The notes beneath the pieces were generated by a model. The model saw nothing but the letters and a program-made list of their open reading frames with translations, had not been told where the DNA came from and did no database searches. Positions 1 through 11,652 of a stretch of DNA of 64,000 bases are shown here, piece by piece. Position 1 is the stretch's first letter; every line of letters begins with the position of its first letter. A program made the position numbers and the translations under genes. This stretch comes from Triatoma infestans (Eukaryota > Arthropoda > Insecta > Hemiptera > Reduviidae). The DNA lies in contig JAAEAF010006627.1 of the NCBI GenBank assembly GCA_011037195.1, forward strand, positions 1 to 64,000. The letters run 5' to 3'.

Positions 1-456
1 TGGCAGGCCAAGATCTACCTGGGAAATTATAACCAACGGTGATCGGAGGCCTACATCGGATTGAGCAAGAACAAGCTCCGTGTTCTTACGGGTATCCTCA
101 CGTGGCATTGCCGACTTAGAGGACACCTGGTGAAGCTGGGTTTGAAAAGTGACAACTCATGCAGTTTCTGTGGGGAGTTGGAGGAAACTCCATTACATCT
201 CCCAACAGACTGCGAGGCTGCCACTCAGAGAAGATTTAAGTACCTGGATAGCTACCAGGTGGAGAGGGGGGATATACCCTCTCTAGAGCCTGTCAGGCTA
301 TTGGGATTCCTCAGGGATCTCAACCTGATGGAGGTTTTGTAGAACGGATGTTCAGCTGGGATATCTCCCAGCTCGGGTGTTGTCGGCAATAACCTACGGC
401 ACCCAGGGGGCATAGCACAATAGATCGAAAGGTCGCAGTGCATTGCCCCCCCTTCC
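1..456 (+). pseudogene. I-type LINE ORF2 C-terminus and 3' end (left-truncated by window)
   Basis: The reading frame through 61-342 ends a non-LTR retrotransposon ORF2. It shows the usual segment after RNase H (LTGILTWHCRLRGHL) followed by a zinc knuckle of the C-x2-C-x8-H-x4-C kind (CSFCGELEETPLHLPTDC). An in-frame TGA at 40-42 breaks the same frame upstream, so this copy is dead. The apparent start at 61 is only the first start-like codon after that stop. The 3' UTR runs to an A run at 456-465. Its last 40 bases (416-450, CACAATAGATC then GGTCGCAGTGCA) recur at the 3' end of two SINEs in this window. Related C-termini lie at 708-1480, 13205-13805 and 48380-48778. The clade (I or R1 group) is inferred from RNase H plus knuckle architecture. 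Confidence 0.75.
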
Positions 457-707
457 AAAAAAAAAAGCTCCGCTTTCCTTGTGATCGTAATTTTTTTTTG
501 TTTTGCCCAAAGAGATTAATTTTTATTAGCGATTTCTCTCTACTAATTTTATACTTTGCCCATTCATTGATATTTTTCATTTCCATCTTATTTTTTCGTG
601 GCAGGACACCTTACATCTCTGCATACTTTGTAATACAATATTTTATTTTTAAAACGAAGAAATATGTGGACATTTCTTTTAGAAAAGTAATTTTTCTGTA
701 GAATAGA
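457..707. other. AT-rich spacer
   Basis: T- and A-rich DNA between two LINE 3' ends. I see no coding or structural signal; the open frames here are low-complexity. Confidence 0.5.
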
Positions 708-1480
708 ATAGAAGCGGGGAGGGGGAGCCTCATTCCACTGCGACCTACAAATTGAGGTCTATTGTGGATCCCCTTAAGTTACAGAACAGCACCCAGCTTT
801 GCCCTACTAATCAATCCTAGCAAAGCTGAGAGCGGCTCCGTCATGAAGCTTTCAGCTTCGGGATTGCCCGTCCCCAATTGAAGAAACCTAATCCTCGCCA
901 GGCCGGCGCACTCACAAAGGATGTGCGCCGGGGTCTCCTCCTCTACCTTGCAGAATCGGCATACCGCACTATCCGCAAGTTGTAGGTGGTGCATATGTCT
1001 ATTCAGCCTACAATGCCCTGTAGTAGACCCACAATTAACCTTATATCCCTTCGGGTTTGGCTCAGTAGGTCTTTGGTAAATTTAGGCAAATGTCTTTTAA
1101 TGAAGAGTTTTGCCTGCCTCTGTCCTGGTGTTCCCTCCCACCAACGCAGATGCTGATCTTCTATCCACCCCTTGATAGAAGTTTGGATGAGGCTCCTGGA
1201 CAAGCCGCAGAAGGGTTCGGGGCCTATAAAGGTATCCTGCGAGCCCTCCCTCGCTAGGGCATCCGCCCTCTCATTGCCCAGGAACCCCGCATGTCCCGGC
1301 ACCCGGCGAGTGTCAGTTTATTCCGAGTACCCACCTCGGTGAGGGCAAGTAGGCAGTCCCACACCAGTCTTGAGACTATTTGGTGTGAGGAAAGTGCCTT
1401 CAGGGCTGCCTGACTGTCGGAGTATATGGCTACTCTTCTACCTACTATCCTTTGCCTTATAATCTCCCAATTTTTCTGTA
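708..1480 (-). pseudogene. 5'-truncated I-type LINE: RNase H end, zinc knuckle, 3' UTR
   Basis: Read on the minus strand, the order is a YSDSQAALKAL motif near 1430 (RNase H, catalytic D), then PGHAGFLGNERADALAREG near 1250 (late RNase H motif with D), then the helical linker, then a knuckle CRFCKVEEETPAHILCEC at about 935-985. Two frame breaks, near 1303 and 1000, disrupt the frame, so it cannot encode a working protein. The copy begins inside RNase H at about 1480, which is typical 5' truncation. Its 3' UTR ends with a short TTCTA-repeat tail at 703-720 rather than a clean poly(A). The protein is very close to the copy at 13205-13805, so both come from one family. Confidence 0.8.
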
Positions 1481-1843
1481 AAAAATAAACGTTTTATACG
1501 ATACGTACGTAAATAACGTTTATCAGATTTGTTTTTTTATGAACCAAGAAATGATATATCTTGTTCAAAATATGTCAATTACAAGTATTACAAATTTAAT
1601 ATTTAGTTAGCGATAATATCACACTGTTTGCCACGAGAAATAGTTATAGCAATAAATAGCATTTAACGATAATCTGAAAACAATGTTGCCTTTACAAATT
1701 GGTAATTAATAGTTGTAGAGGAAATATCTCTAGCAGTGAGCGAATTAATGTTGTTGACTTGTAAATTCGGCTTACAGGTAAAGTTGTCAGCCAGCTTTAT
1801 CTTTTTCTACACAAACTAGTACACTAACTATGTTATAATAACC
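1481..1843. other. unannotated AT-rich spacer
   Basis: AT-rich DNA without a recognisable repeat boundary or coding signal. Confidence 0.4.
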
Positions 1844-2000
1844 TAACCGGAAGTAAAAGCGGAAGTGCGCTTTTACTGAACAGTTTTTTTTTAGTTTTCG
1901 ACGAATTTCACTAAATTTGGTCGCACAAAATATAAAATATGTCAATTATAATTTTGAGAACTAGAGTAAGAGAAAGTTGTGTGAATGTTTCACGCTAGAT
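1844..2000 (+). repeat. Helentron-like (HINE) element, 3' end fragment
   Basis: This matches the last 160 bp of the full copies at 32785-33802 and 36711-37720. It has the CCGGAAGTGCGCTTTTACTG block, a subterminal AGAGTAAGAGAAAGT, then the hairpin segment GTGTGAATGTTTCACGC and the terminal AGAT followed by T. Point differences weaken the hairpin, which suggests an old copy. Confidence 0.65.
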
Positions 2001-2097
2001 TTTTCTCTTAACCCTTCCCTCCAAGGACGTTTGTCATTACCAAAATTTCTATATATTATTCACGGTAGTTTCTGGTTCTCAGGATTTTGATAGCGTC

Positions 2098-2162
2098 GAG
2101 GGGAGAAGCTATCCAGCGGTAACACTTCCTAATTAATTATTCATTAACTGCTCCCTTTTTAT
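2098..2162 (-). repeat. jockey-type LINE 3' UTR fragment
   Basis: About 63 bp (GAGGGGAGAAGCTATCCAGC and following) is nearly identical to 3297-3359. It is also similar to the 3' UTR of the jockey element at 5880-5935 (GGAGAGAAACTACCCAGTGG). I read it as a second copy of a jockey 3' UTR on the minus strand. No coding part is attached here. Confidence 0.5.
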
Positions 2163-3205
2163 CTGCACAAATTTATCTGATGGTAATTTGGGTAATTGGT
2201 ACTATATTGTACCCTATTTTACGTATACCTACTTTCCGATCTCATACCCTCTTCGGTCGACCTCACTAGACTAATTACCTGGGATCGTCTCCTGATTGTT
2301 CCTCATCTTCATTATTAAACTTCCTTTGATCTGGAACATCTGGTATTATTTTCTAGGAATCCTCCTATTCCCTAAAAAAAATATCACTCAATTAGCTCTC
2401 TTTTTTCTTCTTCATAACCACGACTAATTAAATTTATCCAAGATTTATGAATCTCACTTACAAATTCAAAAACACTATAATATGCTAATACTCTGTGATA
2501 GATGATAAACTAAATAAATAGTGAAATTATTCTTTAAAAATCTTTTATCATATTGGAGATGTCTTTCACCCCCAACTCACCCACCATTTGTTCCAACGTT
2601 CCACACGTACAGTACAGTGAAATTTATGACTTACATTTTTTTTTTTATGATGTCCTTAGGGACTTTTTTATTCTGACAGTTCTAAACATGTACACATCTA
2701 TTAATCATAAGTACGTTGTGTATTTTTACTGTGTACATATTTATTTGCATTCCCATACTGCTATAAGTGTAGGGTAAGTATTACGATAGTATCAAATTTT
2801 CAAAATTCAGTTTTCACCGCAATTACATGTCTTAAGCTTATGAAAGAAAAAAAAATCTGTTGTGAAACATTGGTGGGGAGGGGGGGGGAGAAGCACCAAC
2901 CTAATAATCCAAGCAGGTAGAGAGATAAAGAGCGTGCCAGTAACATAGAACCAGCCCTATTTATTTGAAATCTAATGCCATAAATTTTCCAAAACTAATA
3001 AATTAAAATCAATTTTTGTTTTTTTGTTTTTTAGAAAAACATTTAAGATGAATTTGATAGGTTTATATCCGTGCGGTAAGCATTTGATTTGAAATTTCAA
3101 GAAAATCGTTGTTTCAGTTTGTGTGTTCATTCTTTTCCAGTTCAAAATCTGCTACCATTATAGTGGAAGAAGTAACTGGAAAAATAGAAATAATTTAGAA
3201 ATATA
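2163..3205. other. unannotated AT-rich stretch
   Basis: It holds T runs, a G-rich patch at 2876-2890 and short spurious open frames. I found no family match inside the window. Confidence 0.4.
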
Positions 3206-3209
3206 TGTA

Positions 3210-4275
3210 TATTTTTTTTAATTTATCTATTTGAATTATTACACCAGCTCTACGTGTGCTATAAGTAACACTGACAAACTGACACTGACTAAACGAGGGG
3301 AGAAGCTACCCAGCGGTAACACTTCCTAATTAATTATTCATTAACTGCTCCCTTTTTCTGCGAAGAGAAGACCGCGAGGCCACTGGTGCCTTAAACGTCT
3401 GGGAGGCAATTATCTGGGATGCAATGGGATGATAAATTTCGGATAACTGGATTAGAGTGGGATTGAAAAGTCTGATGGATTTTTTTTATACCTATCGGGT
3501 TCGGGCAACCTTACTTGCAAAAGGAATATCTAAATCCATATGAATGGTTTGGTTTTAAACATAAAATGGAGCGTTAACCATAGTGCGAAGGATTTTGGAT
3601 TGGAGAAATTGAATTCTTTGGAGATTTGAATGTTTTGTTGAACCCCATAGTTCGATGCCATATGTGTCCAGGTAGGTTTTAATATAGATGTGTATATGAG
3701 TCGTTTGTTGTTTAGTAAGAGTTTTGATCTGTTGTCGAATAGTCTTTTGAGTAGGCGATAGCGTCTATTAAGTTCAAGTCTTTTAAGTCGGGTATGTGGG
3801 TTCCATGTCAATCGTTTGTCTATATACATCCCAAAGTAGCGAATGACATTCGTAGGAGGGATAGGAATTAAATTGTAATTGAGTGGAGGGAGAGTGATGC
3901 GGCGGAGTGTGAAAATGATGTTTTGAGATTTGGTTTCGTTTAGTTTTATTTTCCATCTTTCGAACCATTCCACTAACGAAGTAAGATGGGTTTGGAGCCT
4001 TCTGTATGCGGTTATTGGCTCTGGATGAGGAGATAGGATAGCTGTGTCATCTGCGTGGCTAAGAAGTACTGTTTCTGGATGGGTTGGTATATCTGCTGTA
4101 TATATTGCGTAGAGGATAGGGCCTAGAATACTGCCTTGTGGTAAGCCTGCTTCGGCTTTATGAATAGGAGAATATAATGAACCGATCTATACTCGAAAAT
4201 AGCGGCCAGACAAGTAGGATTTTAGAATTAGGTAGTAGGTGAATGGTAGGATGCCCTTGAGTTTCCAGAAATTTA
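3210..4275 (-). pseudogene. jockey-clade LINE: RT palm/thumb relic with 3' UTR
   Basis: On the minus strand the RT reads GLPQGSILGPILYAIYTADI, then an active-site box with HADD in place of YADD. It continues into a thumb region with the jockey hallmarks WKIKLNETKS, FTLRR and YIDKRLTW. The open frame at 3530-3973 covers the thumb, and the palm lies in a shifted frame at 3975-4200, so the copy is frameshifted. The 3' UTR reaches a T run at 3211-3220 on the plus strand and includes the block at 3297-3359. Compared with the element at 5808-6969 it is more decayed. Reverse transcription of element RNA would have been its role; it is not functional now. Confidence 0.8.
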
Positions 4276-4639
4276 TTTATGATTTAAGTAATCAGTTTCA
4301 AAAGGAATTAGTATGCTGGCAATGGGTTAAAATACAGGTACAAGACACCGTTACTAAGAGAGGTCGGAGAACTAGTCCCTCTTTGTCTTTTAACCCCTTC
4401 TAGAAATAAAGTATAAAGGGTAGGTTTCAATTACCATGAGAACTGTATTTCAAGCATTCACCCAATAACATTCATTGCTTTCAGAACGTCACTTTCTCAT
4501 TTTAAATTCAATGTGCCAATAAGTGTTTAGGTTTATATTTTTGTATTTTAAATCCATCTAGCGTATTTCATTTTTACAATTAACTTGTAATTGTTATTCA
4601 CATTATTGAATAATTCAAATATAGTCAAATAATTTTTTG

Positions 4640-4775
4640 CAAGTAGTGGTGACTTATTACTTATTTCTTTATACTTCTTTCTTCTCTAAACCTTACACAC
4701 TCATACACCCTTTCAACAACGCTCTTGCTACACTACTACAAACAAACACACATTACAACATATAACATATCAGGA
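4640..4775 (+). repeat. diverged 3' part of LTR-like family
   Basis: The stretch with GCAAGTAGTGGTGACTTATT, ACACCCTTTCAACAACGCTC and a final ACATATCA parallels the ends of the LTR-like copies at 7681-8130, 41561-42080 and 43756-44255. The 5' boundary is not clear; it may extend back to about 4280. Confidence 0.35.
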
Positions 4776-5795
4776 AGAGGAAGTGATACCAAAAAATTCC
4801 ATGAATCCGTCCACAGCCCATTCTAATCCCCTCGTCCAGAGACTGTTCACACCTAATTAATTAATTAGGCCTATAATTAATTAATTCAATTACTTTTACA
4901 CTCTTTCTTTTGATACGTATTTTTCTATACAAAAACTCACGGTTATTCACAAAATTTTAGGCGGTTAAACACAAAACGATAAGCTATGTCGTAATTAGTA
5001 CCAGGAAAAAGAAGTAGAAAAAGTCTAATATTTAACTCTTAGAGAAAGGTTTTTTTTCCTCGCTAGCGCCCGTGTGAGCAAAATTGAAACTCAAGTTTGT
5101 AAAAGTGGCCATTCTCTGTCTTGTCTGTAGTAAATAACTAGTGTAGGAGTTCTGAGAAATTTGTGACGTTACATTTCGAACGTTAATGGGGGGGGGTTGT
5201 GTTAACATTTCTTTCTAGTTTAAAATATAATTACAGTTAAGTATAGTTTTCCATTTTCTCAGATCCTACCACTACTAAATAAGTCTGAATATAGTAAATT
5301 TTAAACTTAAAAAAAAAATTAAATTACAATGGTTTCAAATGCAATAACAGAAAGTAATATGTGTGTTAATTTTTATCCTTTTTTTTTTTTTGTAATTTAA
5401 TTAATTTCGTTAATTAGTAGTTGATTTGATTTAGTTTAGAGTAGCTTACAATACAATTTTGTTTTTGTATCACGCAAATTCTAAACAAAACTCTCAAAGT
5501 TAATTAATTTATTAAGAGCTAAGATAGATTATCCGATTTATAGAGTGGCCTTCGACAGGTGTTTGAACATTACCGCTTAAAATAGTTCATGGCTCAAATA
5601 ACCAATTACTTGTGACTAATTAATTTAACAGTATTAAATAGATATTATGTGTTAGTTAGCTGGATAATTAAAGTTAAAATTGAATAAGGGAATTTATATG
5701 CAAAAGGCATAAATCTTAGGTTAAATATTTTTTTTTATTTTTTCATTTGAAAGGATAATTTTCTGAAAATTCTGGCTTTTTTTTTTTTTGGAAAT
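4776..5795. other. unannotated AT-rich spacer
   Basis: Contains TTAATTAATTA-rich DNA and T runs. No coding signal was recognised. Confidence 0.4.
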
Positions 5796-6981
5796 ACACT
5801 ACTTTTTTTTTTTTTTTTTCTTTATTTAGAAATTTACAATCTGTATAGTTCTATATACAATAAGTAAATGAGAAGAGAGAGAGTATAGAGGCGTGAAGAG
5901 TGGGAGGAGAGAAACTACCCAGTGGTAGCACTCTCTACGGATACCAGTCACTGATCAGTCCCGAAGGAAATCTCGGGGCCACTGGCGGTTCAATCGGCGA
6001 GGTGGATTGTCAGGGATGGTAGTAGAAGCAAGAGACTGTACGAAGGGATTAGGGCAGTGTGAGAGAGCAGTGTGGTATTTGTGGTATTTTGTCTTGGCAA
6101 GTTGTTGTACGAAAGGGATGTTAAGGTCATTGTGGAGAGTGAGGTTTGTAACGTAAAAAGGAGCGTCAACTATCTGTCTGAGTAGTTTGGATTGAAATGT
6201 TTGTATGGTCCGTATGTTGGTCGGTTTGGCTGAACCCCACAGCTCTAGTCCGTAAGTCCACATAGGTTTGATTATGGTGTTATATATTAGTCTCTTCAGT
6301 TCAGTTGGTAATTTAGACCGTCGTCCGAGAAGTCGGTAAAGAAGTTTGGCACGTTTAGTCATGGCTTGTCTTTTAAATCGTGTGTGTGGGTCCACGTGAG
6401 TCGTTTGTCTATGAAAAGCCCAAGGTAGCGCACCAGATCTGTAGAGGGAAGTGCGTTGTTGTTGTAGAAGATAGGAGGACAAGAGCCCCGCCGGAGAGTA
6501 AACGTGGCGTGTTGACATTTCTGAGGGTTCATTTTTATTTTCCATTTCTTTGCCCATGATTCTATTTTTTGTAAATGTGACTGTAATTTGTGTGAAGCTG
6601 ATGCTGGGTTTGAACTGGTAGCCAGAATTGCTGTGTCGTCTGCATATGTACTTAGTAGTGTGGATGGATGTGTGGGTATGTCAGATGTGTATACAGTGTA
6701 TAGGACGGGACCAAGGATACTCCCCTGCGGTACCCCTGCCCTCATTGGCGAGAAAGGAGAGATAGCTGAACCAGAACTGACCTGAAAGAACCTTTCGGAG
6801 AGGTAAGAGCGCAGAATGAGGAAGTAAGTAAATGAGAGACATTTTTTTAATTTGTAGAGGAGCCCAGGGTGCCAGACACGATCGAATGCCTGGGTAACAT
6901 CCAAGAATGCTCCTGTGCAGTATTTCTTTCTCTCCAGTGCTGAAGATATCTCGTCTACCACTCGATGACACACTACTTTTT
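5796..6981 (-). mobile_element. 5'-truncated jockey-clade LINE with 12-bp target site duplication
   Basis: The copy is bounded by ACACTACTTTTT at 5796-5807 and again at 6970-6981, a perfect 12-bp duplication; its inner edge is blurred by the poly(A). The body is 5808-6969 on the minus strand. At its 3' end an AATAAA signal at about 5819-5825 (minus strand) is followed directly by a poly(A) tail, seen as a T run on the plus strand. The 5' end starts inside the RT domain, as expected for incomplete target-primed reverse transcription. The clean duplication implies a fairly recent insertion. Confidence 0.9.
5955..6969 (-). pseudogene. jockey RT (palm and thumb), frameshifted
   Basis: Reverse transcriptase of a LINE, which would copy element RNA at a nicked chromosomal site. 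Reading from 6969 down, the motifs are AFLDVTQAFDRVW (motif A with catalytic D), GVPQGSILGPVLY (motif B) and TYADDTAIL (motif C, YADD). Then come the thumb blocks KWKIKMNPQKC and RYLGLFIDKRLTW. One frameshift near 6385 moves the thumb into the frame that runs to the stop at 5955 (KRLIYNTIIKPMWTYGLELW, then the C-terminus). Apart from that break the sequence is well preserved. EN and the first RT motifs are missing because of 5' truncation. The ATG near 6973 lies in flanking DNA and is not a real start. Confidence 0.88.
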
Positions 6982-7059
6982 AAATTCAAAATGTCGGTTT
7001 TTCTTGAAACCAAAATGGTCGCCATTATTCTTCCCGGAGAACAGTTGTTGCTTTTGGGT

Positions 7060-7128
7060 CTGCAGAGCTGGAAACCATTAGATATATTTTCCTTGATAGC
7101 CTGTTTCATTTTGTGGTCGTCGATCGCC
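7060..7128 (+). repeat. Penelope-like terminal-repeat fragment
   Basis: The tail motif GCAGAGCTGGAAACCATTAG and CTTGATAGCCTGTTTCATTT, followed by TGTGGTCGTCGATCG, match the outer end of the inverted arms found at 11111, 14561, 17002, 20637 and 39036. The match ends at the start of the ribozyme-like core, so this is a truncated relic. Confidence 0.55.
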
Positions 7129-7676
7129 CAAAATAAGTCGGAAAATTTCCTCTGATGTTCCCGGAAAACAGTTGCACGTATAAAATTTTTAATGAGAATG
7201 AGATGTTTGTGCTTGAGATGATGAGCTTTTAAATTAAAAAAATAAAAAAATTCTTTCTTGCTCTATGTTTCAGGTACCATTGGTGTCCTTCTTCACGAGC
7301 TCTGTAAAAATTTTTTTGGAGAAATTACATTATTGTGCAGTATAGTAGTTATAAAAAATGCATAGATTTATAACAAAAAAAAAAAGAAAAAGAAGAAGAA
7401 AGAAATATGTAAATTAAAGAAATATTAACAGGAGAAATTATAAAACAGAAGTGACAGTAAATTAAATAAAATGCTATTAACAATAAAATAAAATAAGACA
7501 GATAAAGTTACCTTTAAGGTAGGAGAGGAGTGAACGTTGAGAACGTTGAGACTGAACTGAAGAGAGAGTATATTTTTTTTTTAAATTTTAAAAACTGTTA
7601 AAGGGCGGGAGGGATAAAATAAAAGTTTGTAGCGAGGCAGGGCAAATTCAAATTTGGTAGAACAAATTACTGGCGG
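7129..7676. other. AT-rich spacer
   Basis: Purine-rich patch at 7370-7410 and AT-rich DNA; nothing recognised. Confidence 0.4.
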
Positions 7677-8134
7677 GTATTGTGATGGATGCCAGAAACT
7701 TGGAAATAATATTAAATTATAAAAAAAAATCAGAAATGTGACATTCCCTTGCAAAAGGGCTAGCCAGGTATAACAAGTCCAGTTACTGGTACGGTTCAAG
7801 AACAATTATGGCTACCCCTTCTCCTCACAGGGGAGGAATTGAAGAAACAAAGAGAAGAGATATTTTAAAGACAGACTTGTGCTAGAAATCAAGGTGAAAG
7901 CATCAGAGCTATACGTATCAAGTTACAAGAATTTATTATAAGATTTTATTGTGATTTTCAAAGTACTTAATTTCTCTTAGAGAATATATTTAATTTACTC
8001 TACCAGTGTGTTCTTAATTATTCTTATACTTCTATCTTTTCCTCAAACAAACATACAAGCCCTTTTAGGAAAACGCTCGTGCTACACACTACCACAACTA
8101 CAAACACATCATCACACCAAAAACATTACAGTAT
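7677..8134 (+). repeat. LTR-like repeat (solo LTR candidate), TSD GTAT
   Basis: The body at 7681-8130 (450 bp) starts TGTGATGGATGC and ends AAACATTACA. It is flanked by GTAT at 7677-7680 and 8131-8134. Homologous copies lie at 41561-42080 and 43756-44255. Shared internal blocks include TACCCCTTCTCCTCACAGGG and the CA-rich end. The TG...CA ends, 450-520 bp length, 4-bp duplication and lack of coding fit solo LTRs of a Gypsy-like element. No primer-binding site or internal region was found, so a non-autonomous DNA element is still possible. Confidence 0.55.
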
Positions 8135-8484
8135 CTTAGTGTTAGAAAAATATTTATTTATTTATTTTTATATTAGTTTTTTGACAAATTATGTTTTTTA
8201 TATAAGAGAAAATATCTGAAAAAAATAAATATCGATGTGAATTTATTTTTAATTAAATTGAGTTGAATTTAGATATGTTCCGTTTTAGTCATGCAACACC
8301 CGCACTTACCAACTTCACGGGGGGGCTGCTACTGACTGAAATTATCATTTAAATCAAACAGAAACTAAAAGAATTCAAAATTGTTTTTCTTCGAAGAAAT
8401 AAACATAAATCAAAACATTATCTACTTTTCTTTTTTTTTTTTTTTTTTAATTTTAATTAATTAATTTTATTTTTCTGCTTTCTC

Positions 8485-9005
8485 ATACAGCTCCTAAGAC
8501 TAGCAAATATGTATTGCGATCATGTCCAACTTTCGATAGCGGAAATGAGTTTTTGACGTTCCCGAAAACGATGAAAAATGATTTCAGAAATTGGTGTGTG
8601 TGTGTGTGTGTGTATGTGTGTCCCTGTGTCTATCTCTGTGTGTGTGGTGAGTATAACTGAAAAACAGAAAATTGCCGAAAGTTCAAATTTGATATTTCGT
8701 TTAATTTCTACCGTAAACTGGACTCGATAACGTAAAAATCGATCAAACAATAAAGTGCCATCTTACTGAATGGAATTTCTTAATTATTTTTTGGAATTTT
8801 CTCGAAAGTGGCTTCATCGATTTTCTTTAATCGACTTACATCGACTATAAGGCGCTATAAGTTTTATTTGAGAAATTTTACCGGGGAAACATTCATTTCC
8901 GGTATTTCTTTAAAGTAACTTTTCTGAAGATTATATGAGTCTAACAACGAATATATAATTATGATTAAATTTGTGGGGCCAAAATTCCGAGTTTGAAGAA
9001 AGTGA
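8485..9005 (+). repeat. Helentron-like (HINE) copy, diverged 5' portion
   Basis: The order matches the consensus: ATTGCGATCATGTCCAACTT, a GT microsatellite at 8594-8612, a CAGAAAATTGCCGAAAGTTC block, then a TTTTCTCGAAAGTGGCTTC-type block. The 3' terminal hairpin is missing. Confidence 0.55.
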
Positions 9006-10471
9006 TCCCAACTAGTGCAATAGTAGCTGCTCGCCGTGCAGCGTTGATTGTCATTGAATTGATATAGGATAAATTACAGAGAAAAAACAAAAAAAAATTA
9101 TGTGTTCAACAATATTATTTTTTATAGAATAAAAATATACAATAAATTAAATATTATTTCATACGTTTATCAACATAGGTGTTAGTGTTGAATAATTACA
9201 AAAAAAAAAAAAAAAAAAATTAAATTGAAGTGAGACTTTTACTAAACGGTTTATCAGTTTCCTGTGTTTTTATTTTTCTTTACAAAGATACCAACCAGTT
9301 TCGTTGTTACGTGCATACAAATAACAGATTAAGGGACCTACACTTTTGTTTAAAACATTTTTTGGATAAACATTTTTAGGAAGTTCTAGGGAAACTGGAA
9401 GATCACTCGTCACTCAAGTGCGTTTTCAGTTTAGGTTCTTCAGGTATAATAGTATAGTATTGAAGCCAGTTAAAAGTGTAGTAAAAAAGCCAAGCTTAAA
9501 GGAAATTTTTCAATAAGAGAATGTCATTATTTTTCACCATTTTTGAAAAACTTACAAAATTACTGTCTTCTTCTAGCACCCTAGTGAATTTTTTTTTAAT
9601 TAATAATGATATATTTGTTTCATTTATAAAATATAAAATGTATTTTATTATATGCCATAATTTATTACACGATACAAGAACATAAATTATTGCTGCTTAC
9701 ATTCATTGAACTACACTTAACCTGTGACATTATCCACTATAGAATATTTAATAAAATGATTGGTTTTGTAAAATGGAACAGTTTAAATATTTAAATTATT
9801 ACCGACACAAGTAGTAATAAATTCTAAACGGTTACTACACTTGGATAGTTTGTAATTATAATGGGATATGTACTTAATGTAGAAAACTAAATTATCCATT
9901 AATGTGATATCGGGGAAAAACAAGTAATGTATTGTATAATTAGTGTTTTAAATCGATCGATCTTACCCCGTACGGTGTTTTGAAATTAATTAATTATTCA
10001 AAACACTTTGGATATTAATTTCTTCATCTATTTTGTTTGTTTATTTCTTTTTTTTTTTTTTTGTTTTATCATTGGTTTTTTTTTCTCTCACTTTGTCCAA
10101 TAAAAATCCTAAACGATTTGTTGAATTATTTATTTCATTTATAAACTTATTCCGGAACTTATTTCATTTATAAACTAGATTCCAGTTTTTTGTAAGATAT
10201 AATTTTTATCTTCTTTACTAAAATTGGATCCTCGCTGATTCACGAACGAAATATCAAGTGTATATCTGGAATGAATTGGATAAATTCCGTATATAGGTTA
10301 TAGATTAGGTTTACGCAACCATTTCTGACTCAGAACAATAACAAAGCTGGCACCTTGAGGGTAAGATTGGTCTATTGGTTGCAGCCTAGCCAGAAACATT
10401 TCTAGTGATTAAATGTAGAGCGGTGGGGGGCCGTCTTCCATTGCAGTCATGGAAGTTTTACATAACTATAA
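9006..10471. other. long unannotated AT-rich stretch
   Basis: Almost 1.5 kb of AT-rich DNA with A and T runs (for example 9201-9219). There is no open frame of note and no family match seen. Confidence 0.45.
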
Positions 10472-10771
10472 TGTGTATGTTGAAGGAGAGAAATGGTTTG
10501 GTTTGAATGAACAAACTAGTTATGGCTGAACACTGTATAATGTTAAAAGTGACACTGACTGCCTGGACTTTATACTAAAATCGTAGAGTATAGTAGTGTG
10601 GTAAAGGGTAAGGTAAATGACATGTTGTGACTGGCGAATGAACTCTGTTGTTTATTTATCTCCTCCCGTCGCTGTATTTATGCAGTTTCTCCCACTCTAG
10701 TCCGAGAGAGTGGTCCTGTCATTTTTGTCTCACTTTCTCTGCTATGGATCCTCTCTTTGGATCCTGTTACA
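10472..10771 (+). repeat. short TG...CA repeat, family alpha, copy 1
   Basis: Starts TGTGTATGTTGAAGGAGAG and ends GGATCCTGTTACA. It is homologous to 12515-12832 (inverted) and 38027-38351. The shared core has GACATGTTGTGACTG, a TATA-like stretch, then CCACTCTAGTCCGAGAGAG. Noncoding. No matching target duplication could be seen around this copy. Confidence 0.6.
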
Positions 10772-10799
10772 GTCACTGTTTGTTTTCTTATTTACTTTT

Positions 10800-11090
10800 A
10801 TTGCTATAGGAAATACATGTCTTGAAAAAAATTGTATTTAGAAACTGAACTCTGAGTATTTACGTGTATGTGAGAAAGTAAGTGAATGACAATAAAATAG
10901 AAAAAGTCGCAGGAAACCTCAAACTTGATATACCGCTTAAGTACTTCCGCTGTATCTAACAAAAAGGAATCGTTCAAAATCCACCAACCGGAAGTGGAAC
11001 TTTATTGAATGGTTTTCAATTTTCCACAATTTTCTCCACAATGGTTCCAATGACTTTGTCTAAACTTATACTATTTATTTGTATATATAT
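10800..11090 (+). repeat. Helentron-like (HINE) fragment
   Basis: It has AAAAGTCGCAGGAAACCTCA, CAACCGGAAGTGGAACTTTA and a TTTTCTCCACAATGGTTCC block in the same order as the full copies. Both termini are lost. Confidence 0.5.
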
Positions 11091-11110
11091 ATAAATATAC
11101 ATATACTTAT

Positions 11111-11652
11111 CAGAGACATTTTCCGTAGTAGCCTGCTTCATTTTTAGGTCATCGACCGATTTCGGGCGTTCGTCCATCTTCAGGATGCGCTTGTCAGACA
11201 GTGTGATAACACAGACTTGCAGAGAGCAAATTCAGGTTATACACTGCTATCCGCAAGGAACGCCAAGGTCGTATCTTCAAACAAAGTCAATCAAGTGTTG
11301 GGAATGAAGTATCGTCCTTCTTCCCAAAAGTACAGTAGGCGCCCCATTCTATCACCATCTTCAAGAGCGAAGACACCTTCCCTGCTAACCAACCAACAAC
11401 AAATATCCAGTTTATACACCGTTAAGTTTGCCTATTTCTCAGTCTATTTCTCTCATTTAGTTTTCTCTCCCTGTGTAGCAGTGTATAAACTGAATTTGCT
11501 TTGTGCAAATCTGTGTTAACACACTGTCTGACAAACGCATCCTGAAGATGGGCGAACGCCCCCGAAACCGGTCGATGTCCACAAAATGAAGCAGGCTACC
11601 ACGGAAAATGTCTCTGATGCTTTCCAGCTCTGCGGAACCAACCACTCCACAA
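11111..11652. mobile_element. Penelope-like inverted terminal-repeat element
   Basis: Two inverted arms, about 11111-11245 and 11480-11652, flank a 230-bp centre. The left arm starts at CAGAGACATT. The right arm carries an extra 35-40 bp tail ending in CCAACCACTCCACAAC. So one end is short and one is long. Flanks ACATATACTTAT (left) and ACATATCACTTTTA (right) look like a worn duplication. Each arm includes the hammerhead-like core. The centre is repeated at 11745-11965. Confidence 0.65.

Noticed and set aside
7581..7805. minus-strand open frame
   Set aside because: It spans the boundary of the LTR-like repeat and is not kept in sister copies.
11217..11519. 100-codon protein
   Set aside because: It crosses an inverted arm and a noncoding direct repeat; no conserved motif.
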